Shown: one piece after another, positions 53,830 to 64,000 of the stretch
Layout of the letters: every line of letters starts with the position of its first letter
Position numbering within the stretch: the first letter of the stretch is position 1
NCBI GenBank assembly: GCA_028564925.1
Contig: CM053029.1
Span: forward strand, 580,046,955 to 580,110,954
Reading direction: 5' to 3'
Origin: Lithobates sylvaticus
Lineage: Eukaryota; Chordata; Amphibia; Anura; Ranidae
Length of the DNA stretch: 64,000 nt
Translations under genes and position numbers: made by a program
The notes under the pieces: model-generated
What the model was told of the DNA's origin: nothing
Databases searched by the model: none
The model's input: only the letters and a program-made list of their open reading frames with translations

Positions 53830-56800
53830 ATTTTTGGCTACTACTAAAGAGGCTACAAAACATTTCTCAGATGCCCACCTAACCAATTGTCCTCTGGATC
53901 CTGTTCCCTCGTAACTACTATGGTCCCCCTCTTATTCTATCCTATGCACTCTCACTCACATCTTTAATCTCTCCCTCTTTAGTGGCACCTTCCCCTCCCC
54001 TCTATAACATGTGCAGATCACTTTTTTTTGTTATCCTGTTCTGACACTTGCTCACCTTATTGCACTCCATTGCACTTTACTCCCCTTTGAACATAGTGTC
54101 ATCTCCCGGTCCTGGTCACATATCTTGTCGTCCACCCAGTACCTTGACACCACTCACCTCCCACTCCATATAGCATGCGCGAAGTTTTTTCTTTCATCTT
54201 CTTTATTTAAGTGCTTTTGTGATCACTAGTCACTTTGCTGCATGTAACCTTTCTTGCGATCCCATTGACCTCCCTATTTACTCTTAGTAGCGCTAGAGCT
54301 TCTCCTTTTTACTCCCATACTCAAAAAGCCCTCACTGGACCCCACCACCTGAACAACGTAAGACCCATCTCATTGCTCTCATTCACCTCTAAACTTTTAG
54401 AGCGCTTATGCCGCGTACACACGTGCAGACTTTTGCCGGCGGACTTAGTCCAGCGGACAATCCCGCCGGACTTTCCAGCTGGGTCCGCTGGACTTTCCGA
54501 GCGTGTGGACTTGCCCACACACGCACGGACTTCTCCGGCGGATAATCCGCCGGCCAAAAGTCCGCGGGACTTTTGAAAATGAACGGACTTGCCCACACAC
54601 GGAGCAGTCCGTTCATTTAGAACGTAACTTCAGGTTACGTAGCTAGCGTAGGCAGTAAATGCCGCCGCGCTAGCTCCGTGACCTGGCATGGATTTAAAGG
54701 GACTCCCCACGCCGAAAAAACGGCGTGGGGGTTCCCCCCAAATCCATGTCAGACCCTCATCCGAGCACGCAGCCTGGCAGGCCAGGAAAGGGGTGGGGAC
54801 GAACGAGCGCCCCCCCCCCTCCTGAGCCGTACCAGGCCGCGTGCCCTCAACATGGGGGGTGCCCTGGGGAAAGGGGGGCCGTGCGCCCCCCCACCCCAAA
54901 GCACCTTGTCCCCATGTTGATGAGGACAAGGGCCTCTTCCCGACAACCCTGGCCGTTGGTTGTCGGGGTCTGCGGGCGGGGGCTTATCGGAATCTGGGAG
55001 CCCCCTTTAATAAGGGGGCCCCCAGATACCGGCCCCCCACCCTATGTGAATGAGTATGGGGTACGATGTACCCCTACCCATTCACCTAAGGCGTAAAATG
55101 TAAAGTATAAAAACACACACACTTTTGAAAAAATATTTCATTGCACTGCTCCGGGGGTCTTCTTCCGTCTTGGGGGTCTTCTCGCCGGACTCCTCCGCTC
55201 TCTTCTGCTCTTTTACCTAGCTCTTTCACGAGCGGAGGAGTCCGGCTACCTTCTTCGTAGTCGCCGCCGTCGTGGTCTGGGGGTCTCGATCCGCCTTCGG
55301 GGGTCTTCCGGGGGTCTCTTCTGTTCTTGCGGCAGTCGTCGTCTTCCGCGCCGCCGGCGCCTTCTTCTTCTTCTTGTCCTTCTTCTTGTTCTTCTTCTTC
55401 TTCCGATGTTGACCCGATGCTCTCTCTGCCCGGAATGGCAGAGCCGCGCTGCGCTGGGACTTATATAGGGACATGGCGACAGGGTCACATGCTCATGTCA
55501 CATGGTGACCCCGCCCCCTTGTGTTGTCACAGTCCCGAAGGATGCTGGGACTGTGACATCACAGGGGGGCGGGGTCACCATGTGTCACAGCCTGCCAGGC
55601 TGTGTGCTCGGATAAGGGTCTGACATGGATTTGGGGGGAACCCCCACGCCGTTTTTCGGTGTGGGGAGTCCCTTTAAATCCATGCCAGTTTACGGAGCTA
55701 GCGCGGCGGCATTTACTGCCTACGCTAGCTACGTAACCTGAAGTCACGTGCTAAATGAACGGACTTGCCGATGAGCGGCAAGTCCGTTCATTTCAAAAGT
55801 CCCGCGGACTTGCCTACTAACGGCGGGGTTGTCCGCCGGACTGCCAAGTCCAGCGGATAATTTTAAAACCAAACTTAAAACTTTGGCGCCAAAAAGTCCG
55901 CCGGACTTTGGCGCCAAAAAGTCCGCCGGCGCCTACACATGAGGGGATTATCCGCTGGACTTCAGTCCAGAGGATAATCCCGCGGGATTGTCCCTTCGTG
56001 TGTACGCGGCCATAGTCTACAACCGTCAACGCTCCTACCTCATTAAAAATAACCTTCTTGACCCCTCCTTTCACTCCCAGCTCTCCACAGAAACTGCCTT
56101 ACTAAAACTCAGTAACGATTTACTAACTGCTAAAACCAATGGCCACTACTCCATACTCCTACTTCTTGACCTCTCTGCGGACTTTGATACTGTTGACCAC
56201 CCGCTCCTCAGCAATAAACTCCATTCTCTTGGCTTCCAAGATTCTGCTCTATTCTGGTTCTCCTCCTACCTATCACAGCGGTCCTTTAATGTTACCTACA
56301 ACTCTGTTTCATCCTCTCCATTTCCTCTTTCTGTAAGAGTCCCCCAAGTGTCTGTTCTTGGACCCCATCTCTTCTCTAGCTACACCTCCTCTATTGGTCA
56401 CTTGATAACCTCCCATGGCTTCCAATACCATATCTATGTTGATGACACACAAATGTATCTGTTTACTCCTCACCTCACTCCTTTAGTCTCCTTTTGCATT
56501 ACTAACTTACAAACTGACATATAAGCATGGATGATGCACCACTTCCTTAAACTAAATCTCTCTAAAACCAAACTGATAAAATTCCCCCCTGCCTGTGCCC
56601 CCCTCCATGACTCTTCCATCAAGGTCAATAATGCAACCTTCAATCCCTTTCCTCATGCCAGGGTTCAAGGTGTAATCCTAGACTCTGACCTGTCCTTTCA
56701 TCCCCAAATCCAATCATTGTCAAAAGCTTGTAGACTTCACCTCCATACCATCTCTAAAATGTGCTCTTTTTTAACAAATTAAACCACCAAGCTACTCATT

Positions 56801-57165
56801 CACTCCCTTGTTATCTCTCGTCTTGACTATTGCAACTCCCTTCCCATAGGCCTACCTCTCCATAAGCTTTCCCCTCTTCAGTCTATCATAAATGCTGCTG
56901 CCAGACTCATCTACCTTACCAACCGCTCAGTGTCTGCCACCCCTCTCCGCCAATCCCTACACTGGCTTCCTGATCGCCCAGCAAATTTAATTAAAAATAC
57001 TAACAACAACATACATTTACAACTCTGCCCCGAGCTACATCACCAATCTTATCTCCAAATATCACCCAAAACGTCTTCTCTGCTCCTCTCAAGACCTCCT
57101 GCTCTTCAGCTCCCTTCGTAAACTGTTGACGATATATAAATCCTGTATAATAATATTAATAGTAT
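53830..57165 (+). mobile_element. L2-clade LINE, degenerate, split by a fold-back element
   Basis: Reverse-transcriptase gene of an L2-type LINE. Before the insertion: NCPLDPVPS and NVRPISLLSFTSKLLERL. After it: VYNRQRSYLIKNNLLDPSFH, LLLLDLSADFDTVDHPLL (motif A), a VSVLGP box B, YHIYVDDTQMYL (catalytic region, VDD), ILDSDLSFHPQIQSLSKACR, VISRLDYCNSL and SATPLRQSLHWLP. Several frame changes and stops mean it is inactive. The 5' endonuclease part is not recognised. The 3' end is ATATATAAATCCTGTATAAT followed by an AT-rich tail. The fold-back element at 54409-56012 inserted at a TTA within the coding region. Confidence 0.88.
54409..56012 (-). mobile_element. Harbinger-like fold-back element, second copy
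   Basis: Ends TGCCGCGTACACACGTGCAG and CGTGTGTACGCGGCCA. TTA lies at the left (54406-54408), with an eroded match at the right. Same architecture as 18376-20452 but reversed: left arm 54620-55260 and a shorter right arm 55600-55780, with a centre holding the (TTC)n purine-strand block and TATATAAG on the minus strand near 55461. The AATAAA of the other copy reads AATGAA here. No transposase. Confidence 0.8.
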
Positions 57166-57835
57166 TGATCTGATGACTGGAAGGGGATTAATTAGAAAGC
57201 AGCAGGAGAGATGCAGAAAGCCTATATATGCAGAATGGATAAGCAGAAGCAGCGAGATACTTGTACTGCAGATACTCAGGTACAGAATTCACTCCAGCAA
57301 GTAAAGCAGTGAGCACCACAGTAATAAAAGTGAAAGTGTCTCTCGCGCTACTGAGAGTAACTAGTAAATGTAGCTAGTGGCAGAAATCAAGTGATAAAAT
57401 TGTGTATCTAATGCAGCAAAACCTAAAAGTGTATCACAAAACACTAAAACATGATGAATCTATATAAAGCGATTTTGCGCAAAAAATAAATATTACTATA
57501 AAAACACTGTGATGAAATACCCAACAAATATATCACAAAAAAAAGAAGAAAAGAATAACTCAACATAGACAACAATGTGCAAAAATTGCAAAAAAAAGTG
57601 TCCCAAATGTGCAAATAGATATATAAGTGTGCAAAATTGCAATGGAGTATCCAAAATTCTTCCTAAGATCACGTGAAGTAATGATACTTCAAAAAAAAAT
57701 AAAAAAAATAAAATAACATAAATGTGAATAAATCCCCCAAAAAATATATATATAATGAGGCTAAAAATCCTCTAAATTGGTGAATAAAGTGTTAAAACTT
57801 CCGCCGTCTTCACAGACTGATGGATCCAATAAGAG
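57166..57835. other. No gene; A-rich repeat of unknown class
   Basis: Contains recurring GTGCAAAAATTGCA-like words and A-runs. No ends or coding sequence recognised. Confidence 0.4.
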
Positions 57836-57838
57836 TAA

Positions 57839-58240
57839 AGCCCCGTACACACGGTCGGAAATTCCGTCCACAAAATCCGTCGGATTTTTTCCAACGGATT
57901 TTGTCTGATGCTGGTGTTGCATACACACGGTCGGACAAAGTTGTCAGAAAATCCGATCATTCTGAACGTGGTGACGTTCGTTGCGTACGACAAAACTACG
58001 TAGAGGCTAGTAGCCAATAGCTTTGGTCTCGTAATTTGATCTGAGCATGCGTGGCACTTTGTCCGTCGGAATTCTCGACACATGATTGGAAAAAGTTTGA
58101 TCGGATTTTGTTGTCGGAAAATTTGAGATCCTGCTTTCCGACGGAAAAAGTCCGATAGAGCCCACACACGGGCGGATTTTGCGACAACATGGTCCGATCG
58201 GACATTTTCCGTCTGAATTTCCGACTGTGTGTACGGGGCA
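57839..58240 (+). mobile_element. Harbinger-like MITE
   Basis: AGCCCCGTACACACGGTCGG and GTGTGTACGGGGCA, with TAA at left and TTA at right. Close relative of 33641-34066 over GGACAAAGTTGTC. Confidence 0.82.
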
Positions 58241-58560
58241 TTATGTCCCTGCTGTCTCTGGGACCTTTGTTTTTCCCAGCAGACAGCAGGGGGGTGGACA
58301 GGAAGTGGCGTAGATAGCCGCAGAATCTGCGGCTATCTATGCCCGGAAGTGGGTGCAGATACCTGTATTATACGGGTATCTGCACCCCCCCCCCCCCCGA
58401 AAGGTGGCAATTGTGGCACTGGAGGGGGGGAGGGTTCCGATGAGCGGAAGTTCCACTTTAGGGTAAAGCTCCGCTTTAAGTGGATGAGTTGTTTTACAGG
58501 GTGAAGGTGTGCATATACTTTAAATGTTATCTGTATGACAACAAACTTTCACCTTTTAGG
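58241..58560. repeat. Fragment of an interspersed repeat
   Basis: Two internal hairpins (GATAGCCGCAGAATCTGCGG and GCAGATACCTGTATTATACG with their inverses), a C-run at 58386, and GAAGTTCCACTTTAGGG / AAGCTCCGCTTTAAG edges. Non-coding. Confidence 0.45.
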
Positions 58561-58576
58561 TTCTGGTCCACTTTAA

Positions 58577-58929
58577 GACCCCTTTCACACCAAGGGCGTT
58601 TTGCAGGCGCTATAGCGTTAGAAAAAGTCCTGCCAGCAGCTTCTTTGGAGCGGTGAAGGAGCGGTGAAGGAGCGGTGTGTATAGCGCTCCTCCACCGCTC
58701 CCCCACCGCTGCTCCCCATTGAAATCAATGGGGCAGCGCTGTAATACCGCTAGCAAAACGCCGCTATTGCGGCATATTGCCGGGGGTTTTAACCCTCTCT
58801 CGGCCGCTAGCGGGGGGTAGAAGCGCTCCGCTAGCGGCCGAAATGCGCCGCAAATCCGGCGGTAAAACGCCGCTAAAAATAGCGGCGTTTTACCGCCGAC
58901 ACTATGGGCGGTGTGGTGTGAAAGGGGTC
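58577..58929 (+). mobile_element. Harbinger-like MITE with CCCCTTTCACAC ends
   Basis: GACCCCTTTCACACC and GGTGTGAAAGGGGTC are inverted and flanked by TAA on both sides (58574-58576, 58930-58932). Related ends occur at 43540 and 5728. Non-coding. Confidence 0.8.
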
Positions 58930-58932
58930 TAA

Positions 58933-59670
58933 TACATTTACCTTTTTACACTTTTAAAATGCTTTATTTTTTTATTGTAAAGTTGAAAAAAAATCTTTAG
59001 TGTCATATATGTCATATGAATCTGATCAAATATACCATCCATGTTAATGCAACAAATCAAATGTTTTTCCTAGGACATCCGACCTACAATCTTTGCTGTG
59101 TGTGAACATTATGTTATTTCAATAAAAATGCATATATCACAGAGGCCAAAGTCAAGCGCTGGATGACAAAACAATTCATTGAGAGCAAAATTTTTTAAAG
59201 ACACGATCATTCCTTTGAATGCAGAAACGAATCCCTAAAGAGAAGTAAAAATTCTAGTTTGCTGTAGAATATCCTGAAAAGTGTGATAATAATCTAATAA
59301 ATATAGTCTGGAGAACCTTGACAAGTTTGCGGTATCTGCCAAAGTCAGCAAACCTCCCTTCCCAATGAAAATAAGGGAGCTCAAGCCTCAAGGACATTGC
59401 ACTCACAAGTCATGTGACGGTGGAACTCTTAAGCCATGACCTTCACTACTGCCTCTTTTGAGTTGACATCAAACACAAAAGAAAATATATCAGTGTTAAA
59501 AATAATAACATTATCAACCAGTACATAGCATTTAAGATCTGAAGTATCTTGATATCGTGTCACAATTTCTGATAATAAAAAGTTTTTACTGCTTTTTTTA
59601 CAGCTTTCACTTCTCCAAAGCAGAGTAGATATGGAGAGAAAATCATGACTGATGTGCTTGACACATAGGA
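58933..59670. other. No recognisable feature
   Basis: AT-rich non-coding DNA. Nothing supported. Confidence 0.45.
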
Positions 59671-59842
59671 GTTGATTTACTAAAACTGGAGAGTGCGAAA
59701 TCTGGTGCAGCTCTGCATAGAAACCAATCAGCTTGCAGTTTTTTTTGTCAAAGCTAAATTAAACAAACTGAAGTAAGAAGCTGATTGGCTACCAATGCAG
59801 AGCTGCACCAGATTTTGCACTGTCCAGTTTTAGTAAATCAAC
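59671..59842 (+). mobile_element. Fold-back MITE, uninterrupted copy
   Basis: GTTGATTTACTAAAACTGGA is mirrored by CAGTTTTAGTAAATCAAC, and GGTGCAGCTCTGCATAG by ATGCAGAGCTGCACC. It gives the intact layout of the interrupted copy at 8651-9746. Confidence 0.88.
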
Positions 59843-59885
59843 CCCATAATATCTGTCTAAGGAGCACCATGAAAGGTAGAACCTT

Positions 59886-60537
59886 GTAGCCCCCCTGGCG
59901 GTATTCCCGAGTCTGGCTCGGGGTGAGATTTCAGTACCAAAAGCGGTATTCCCGAGCCAGACTCGGGATCGCATCGCAGGATCCATGTAGAGGTTTACTT
60001 ACCTTGTCCCCTGGATCCTGCAATGTCTCCCCGCTGTGATCTGCGAGCCGCTGTGTCTCGATCGATTCACAGTACCGAGCTCCGTTCCCTGCGAGTGTTG
60101 CGACGCACGGGGACGGAGTTCAGCGCCAAATTCAAAAAGTAAAAAGCACAGTATAGATACAGTATACTGTAATCTTACAGATTACAGTACTGTATCAAAT
60201 AATTACACATCCCCTTTGTCCCTAGTGGTTTGTCCCGTGTCCTGCATGCAGTGTTATATTATAAATACTATTCTTTATGCCAGGAAACTGGAGATTGTCC
60301 ATAGCAACCAAAAAAATTCCATTTACATCAAAAGTGCTTTTAGACCAGCTAGAAAAGTGCGATAATAAATTAGAATCACTTGTAGGATTGAGCGATAGTG
60401 ATTTGTTGGGAAATTTATCATCAAACAAGTAATGACAGCGACAATTCTGCAACTGAGCAAATTTCAGTGTTTTTGATTTGATTACATTATTGAATAATTT
60501 TTATTATTATTATTTGTTATTATTTATTATATTTTTA

Positions 60538-60602
<65 letters not shown>

Positions 60603-60761
60603 ATATATTTATAATTTATGATTTCGTATTTCAGACGGATTTAAGTGAATTATTTCCAAGAATTACAAGCCTACAATATAAAACGCCAAATTTCCATGCA
60701 AAATAATGGTACCGCTTTCAGCACCTAAAATCTGAAATAATCATACCGCCAGGGAGGTTAA
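59886..60761 (+). mobile_element. piggyBac-like non-autonomous element
   Basis: Left CCCCCCTGGCGGTATTCCCG, right TAATCATACCGCCAGGGAGG followed by TTAA (60758-60761). The left TTAA has decayed to GTAG. Duplicate CCGAGTCTGGCTCGG and CCGAGCCAGACTCGG near the left form a hairpin. Same family as 17290-18042. It holds a (TA)n tract at 60537-60610. Confidence 0.75.
60537..60610. repeat. (TA)n microsatellite
   Basis: Long TA tract with two interruptions. Confidence 0.92.
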
Positions 60762-60887
60762 GGGGTCACTCTATTTAACCATGGGGTACATACATAGCAA
60801 TATAGCAATACAGGTCAGCAAAACTATTTTGAGCCCCCTGGCAAGCTTGCTTTCAGTCCTAACCTTGCTGCTATATTGAGTGTCAAG

Positions 60888-60948
60888 GCCGGGGCTTGAA
60901 TCTGGGACCTCTGCTGTGTCTACCAATGAGCTACCTAAGGTGCTGGAC
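60888..60948 (-). repeat. tRNA-like segment (minus strand)
   Basis: Minus strand GTAGCTCATTGGTAGACACA resembles an A box region and CCCAGATTCAAGCCCCGG a B box region. It shares GACACAGCAGAGGTCC and flanking words with 29964-30038. Probably part of a dispersed tRNA-derived or tRNA-containing repeat spanning about 60780-61060. Confidence 0.4.
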
Positions 60949-61059
60949 AGCACCCTGCCTGATCCATTGGACAATCCTGCCTTGTGCCTTGATTTGTGCT
61001 GAACCTTGAACTCTTTGCTCCTCCCATGAACTTCCTGGTGTAAGCCATGTCTCTGAACT

Positions 61060-63140
61060 TCCTGCCTTGAGCTACCTCTATTGCTACTTGGAATCAACCT
61101 TGGCGTGTGACCCCAACTCCGAAACTCTTCTCCTGCATCGACCTTGGCTTGTAACCCTGACTATGAAACACTTTTCCTGCACCAACCTTGGCTTGTGACC
61201 CCGACACTGATCATCGATCTTTCAGACAATTCAACCTCTTAAGAACTTGAACTGTGCTTAGTCTGATGTTATCGGCCATTAATCTCCACTCACTACAGGT
61301 ATTCTCCTAACATTGAGTCTCTCCCGGTCTGTACCAGTCAGAAGAACCCCACTGACAATTTCCCAATGTCTTATAATTTAGACCTCCAGTTTGATTTACA
61401 GCCTGTCCACTCAGGCACATACAGGCTTGGACAACACTCTCAGTATGTCCCATTTACATGATGCCTCTATAACACTGGCCTACACAGGACCACCTATCTG
61501 CATACAGTCTATTCCATCTGTGGGTCAAACTCAGCTGTAATCAAATGCATTTCATAATCTGGCTACCAGTTTGCTATCACCGCCTTTTCTTTGTAAAAAC
61601 TGTCTCTCTGTGTCCCTCACTATATATATACCCAGAAAGCCACTGCTCTTGACTCAATACGTCCAATCATTTTCCTTTTTCCCGAAATATAAACCAAACC
61701 GTGGCAATATAAAGTGACTGGAAATGTATAGAACAGCCTTTCTGAAGCTTTTTATCCCAGAAGAACACTTAAAATAATTCCAGGCCTTGGGGAACTCCTG
61801 ATAAAACAAATTCATTGGCAGCCAAAGGGGAAAATGCCCCTTACATTGGTGAACAGTGCGAAGAATGCCACCCTTGTAGATAGCTAAGAAAGTATTGGTG
61901 TCATGGCACTGACGTCAATAATCAATGAACTAAACAGGCACATTCAAATTGGAGGGGGGGGGGGTGGTAATCAGCCCCCTCAATCCAAGGAATCCTCTAG
62001 CAACATCTGGAGGAATCCAGGGTTCTGCAGAACCCTGGTTGAGGATGGCTATTGGAAGCAGAGACTGAACTGGGTCATGTGTCTTCAACCTCTAATTAGT
62101 CTTAACTGGACTTATGGCTCCAGACATCAGTAGGCTGGTAATATTAAGATAATTATACAAAACTGTAAGATGCAGACTCTCATCCAGAGGATTTTAAGTT
62201 GAGATGGTCCAAGGTGGTTTGAGGGCTTCAGTCACAAAAGGTTGATTGCAGACCCAAAGGGCGACTTAGAATGTCCACTGAAAAAGAAAAAAGGGAGACG
62301 GGAGATCCCTTATAATGTAGTGACTGACTTGAATAGGATGAATAACTTAACATAGTTTTTCATTGAAATAAACCAAAATTGTACTTACAGTCACCCATCT
62401 GATGGGGTGGCCTACTGGGGGAGCTGGGCTTTGAATTGGATAAACTTTTTCTTCTCAGATCTGATCTCTTCTTTTATTACTTAGAACCTACTCGCAGTTC
62501 TCTTATCTTTCTCCTTTTTTCCCTTTTCTCTTTTTTTTTTTTTTGTATTGAACTTTGTATGTTTAGACAATGGAGGATGTTGAACTTTTTTTGCCTGAAG
62601 ACCAATGTAGACTTCATATGGAACTGCGTCTATTGTTTCTTGCTCCTGGCAACATGTTGAAAGAGCTTTGTTATTTTGCTATGTTGGACACATCTTTATT
62701 CTGTTTGATGAACCAGATACTTATCAGTACGTGGAAACTGTCTTCCGCATTACCCTCAATAAACATTATGGAAACAGAAATAAACCAAAATCGCCTTACA
62801 CCTGTTTATGTTGCGGTGATCCTGTAGGGTAGAAACGTGCAACCTTCAGTGAGCGCAAGTGGAGATAACTTTGTTTTCACGCAGGGATGAAAAGTACACT
62901 CTCAATCCCACAGTGGTCCCAATCCTGTATCTCTCTGTAGGGTTCTCAACATGGGGGCTGAATAAGGTAAGTAAGAAGATGCCTAAAAAAAATCTGTTGG
63001 TAATCCAATCAGCAGAGGCGCCCATTGATGTACGTTGAAGGGTCATCTTGGTTAGCTGAACATAAAATAACTTAATTACACAACAACATGATTTGTGATA
63101 AAGCTATTTGATGTTCGGCTAACCAAGATGACTCCAATCT
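61060..63140. other. No gene; one possible MITE
   Basis: Mostly unassigned. 61733-62050 has AACAGCCTTTCTGAAGC at one side and CAGAACCCTGGTTGAGGATGG at the other, a degraded hAT-type pair at best. A G-run lies at 61950. Short frames at 62436-62827 have no recognisable domain. Confidence 0.4.
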
Positions 63141-63142
63141 AT

Positions 63143-63560
63143 TCTTTAAGCGGTTGTAAAGGCTAAAGTTTTTTTTTTTTTTAACCTTAATGCATTCTTT
63201 GCATTTTCTCTAAAAACTATCTTAAATTCAACCCCTTTCCCCACCCCCCTAAATACTTACCTGACCTCAATCTCGATCCAGTTCTGTGCTAAAGAGCAGT
63301 GGCTCTGCTCTCTCTCTCTCTCTTGGACTCAGTGAGAGCACCGGGGAACACATTGGTTTAATTGCTGCTGTCAATAAAATCCAGTAATGAGGAAGCAGGA
63401 GGCAGGGCTACACTGTGTGTGCCAATAGGCGCACACAGTGTGGCTCGGGATTAAGACGGCACGAGTTACTCGTTAGGCAAGAGGAACCAGGAGTGCTGGC
63501 AGGGTAACCTAAAAGAGTAGGACCAGGGCTGCTCTGTACAGAGTAGATAAGTAGACCACG
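63143..63560 (+). repeat. Interspersed repeat with GGTTGTAAAGGC end
   Basis: Begins TTTAAGCGGTTGTAAAGGCT and a T-run. Contains a (TC)n tract at 63305-63323 and the inverted pair CACTGTGTGTGCC / GGCGCACACAGTG. Loosely like the ends of family K. Confidence 0.5.
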
Positions 63561-63701
63561 TTTGTCAAAAAAAAAAAATGATCCTTTACAAATTTACAAT
63601 TACTGTGACAATGGGTAGGAAAAACAGGTGTGTAGGTGCTATAACCTTCCCACATAACAGCTCCGCCCGGTGCTCAGACCTCAAGGCTGCAGACATCTCC
63701 A

Positions 63702-63916
63702 ACATATCAGAATAAGGAAAGGGATGGTCGGCATTCAGGATGACATCCAAAAAATAGTATTCCTTTATTGAAAAGACATGTACAATGCTGTAAAAACAGC
63801 CTACTCAGTTAGTCATGGCTGTTTTTACAGCATTGTACATGTCTGTTCAATAAAAGAATACTATTTTTTGGATGTCATCTTGAGTGCCGACCATCCCTTT
63901 CCTTATTCTGATATGT
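63702..63916. repeat. Near-perfect 215-bp palindrome
   Basis: Two 100-bp arms (63702-63801 and 63817-63916) are inverted copies with only a few mismatches, around a 15-nt spacer TACTCAGTTAGTCAT. Each arm contains TTTATTG or CAATAAA and ACATGTACAATGCTGT. No flanking duplication was identified. It could be a fold-back MITE or an inverted-dimer end of a retroelement. Confidence 0.85.
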
Positions 63917-64000
63917 CAATGGGTGCCTCTGCCAATTAGATTACTGATGGGTATTTAGACGTCTTCCTACTTATTGACTCTCATCCAGTTCTCATGAAAA

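Noticed and set aside
62436-62827. Two overlapping short frames as a small host gene
   Set aside because: Low complexity at the start, no recognisable domain and no supporting signals.

Overview
The window looks like intergenic DNA from a large, repeat-rich amphibian genome, most likely a ranid-type frog. That is an inference from the repertoire: CR1, L2 and L1/Tx1-like LINEs, a Penelope-like retroelement, an intact Tc1 element, and many short non-autonomous DNA transposons with PIF/Harbinger-like (TTA), hAT-like (8-bp) or piggyBac-like (TTAA) target duplications. I found no host protein gene and no functional tRNA or rRNA gene. Nearly all open frames are products of minisatellites or MITEs.

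Layout. 1-9.7 kb: an LTR remnant, two hAT-like elements carrying large minisatellites (1358-2306, 3186-5330), a free-standing minisatellite (6057-6848), a third hAT-like element (7579-8633) and a fold-back MITE hosting a piggyBac-like element. 10.2-11.7 kb: a CR1 LINE on the minus strand. 14.1-15.5 kb: a degenerate hammerhead-ribozyme-like motif, then a hAT-like element that contains a solo LTR and a minisatellite. 16.8-23.6 kb: Harbinger-like MITEs, a 2.1-kb fold-back element, a young 1.7-kb tandem duplication and the 3' end of an L1/Tx1-like LINE. 24.7-31 kb: an L2 fragment and several MITEs with clean target duplications. 31.5-33.6 kb: a hAT-like element followed by the best-formed hammerhead candidate. 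34-42 kb: two TTCGT-rich hAT-like elements, a diverged tandem array whose units carry a hairpin, and a solo LTR.

The most important locus is 44183-49536 (minus strand): an apparently complete Penelope-like element bounded by a 16-bp target duplication. It has two intact ORFs overlapping as UAAUG. ORF1 (274 aa) is predicted coiled-coil and basic. ORF2 (802 aa) has a DKG motif, reverse transcriptase with YIDD, a Cys-rich knuckle and a GIY-YIG nuclease. Its roughly 2-kb 3' region holds a hammerhead-like motif and a TATA-like box. The ORF1 start codon lies in a hairpin loop inside a 58-bp segment identical to part of the piggyBac-like MITE 1.6 kb away.

Next to it (50213-52971) a piggyBac-like MITE was entered by a 204-bp insert with a 16-bp duplication and by a Tc1 transposon with long near-identical terminal repeats and an intact DD34E transposase. 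From 53.8 to 57.2 kb an L2 LINE is split by a second fold-back element. The rest is MITEs, a tRNA-like repeat and a 215-bp near-perfect palindrome.

The only plausible intact proteins are the Tc1 transposase and the two Penelope-like ORFs. The three hammerhead-like motifs, each with its own pairing stems, are the strongest non-coding signal.
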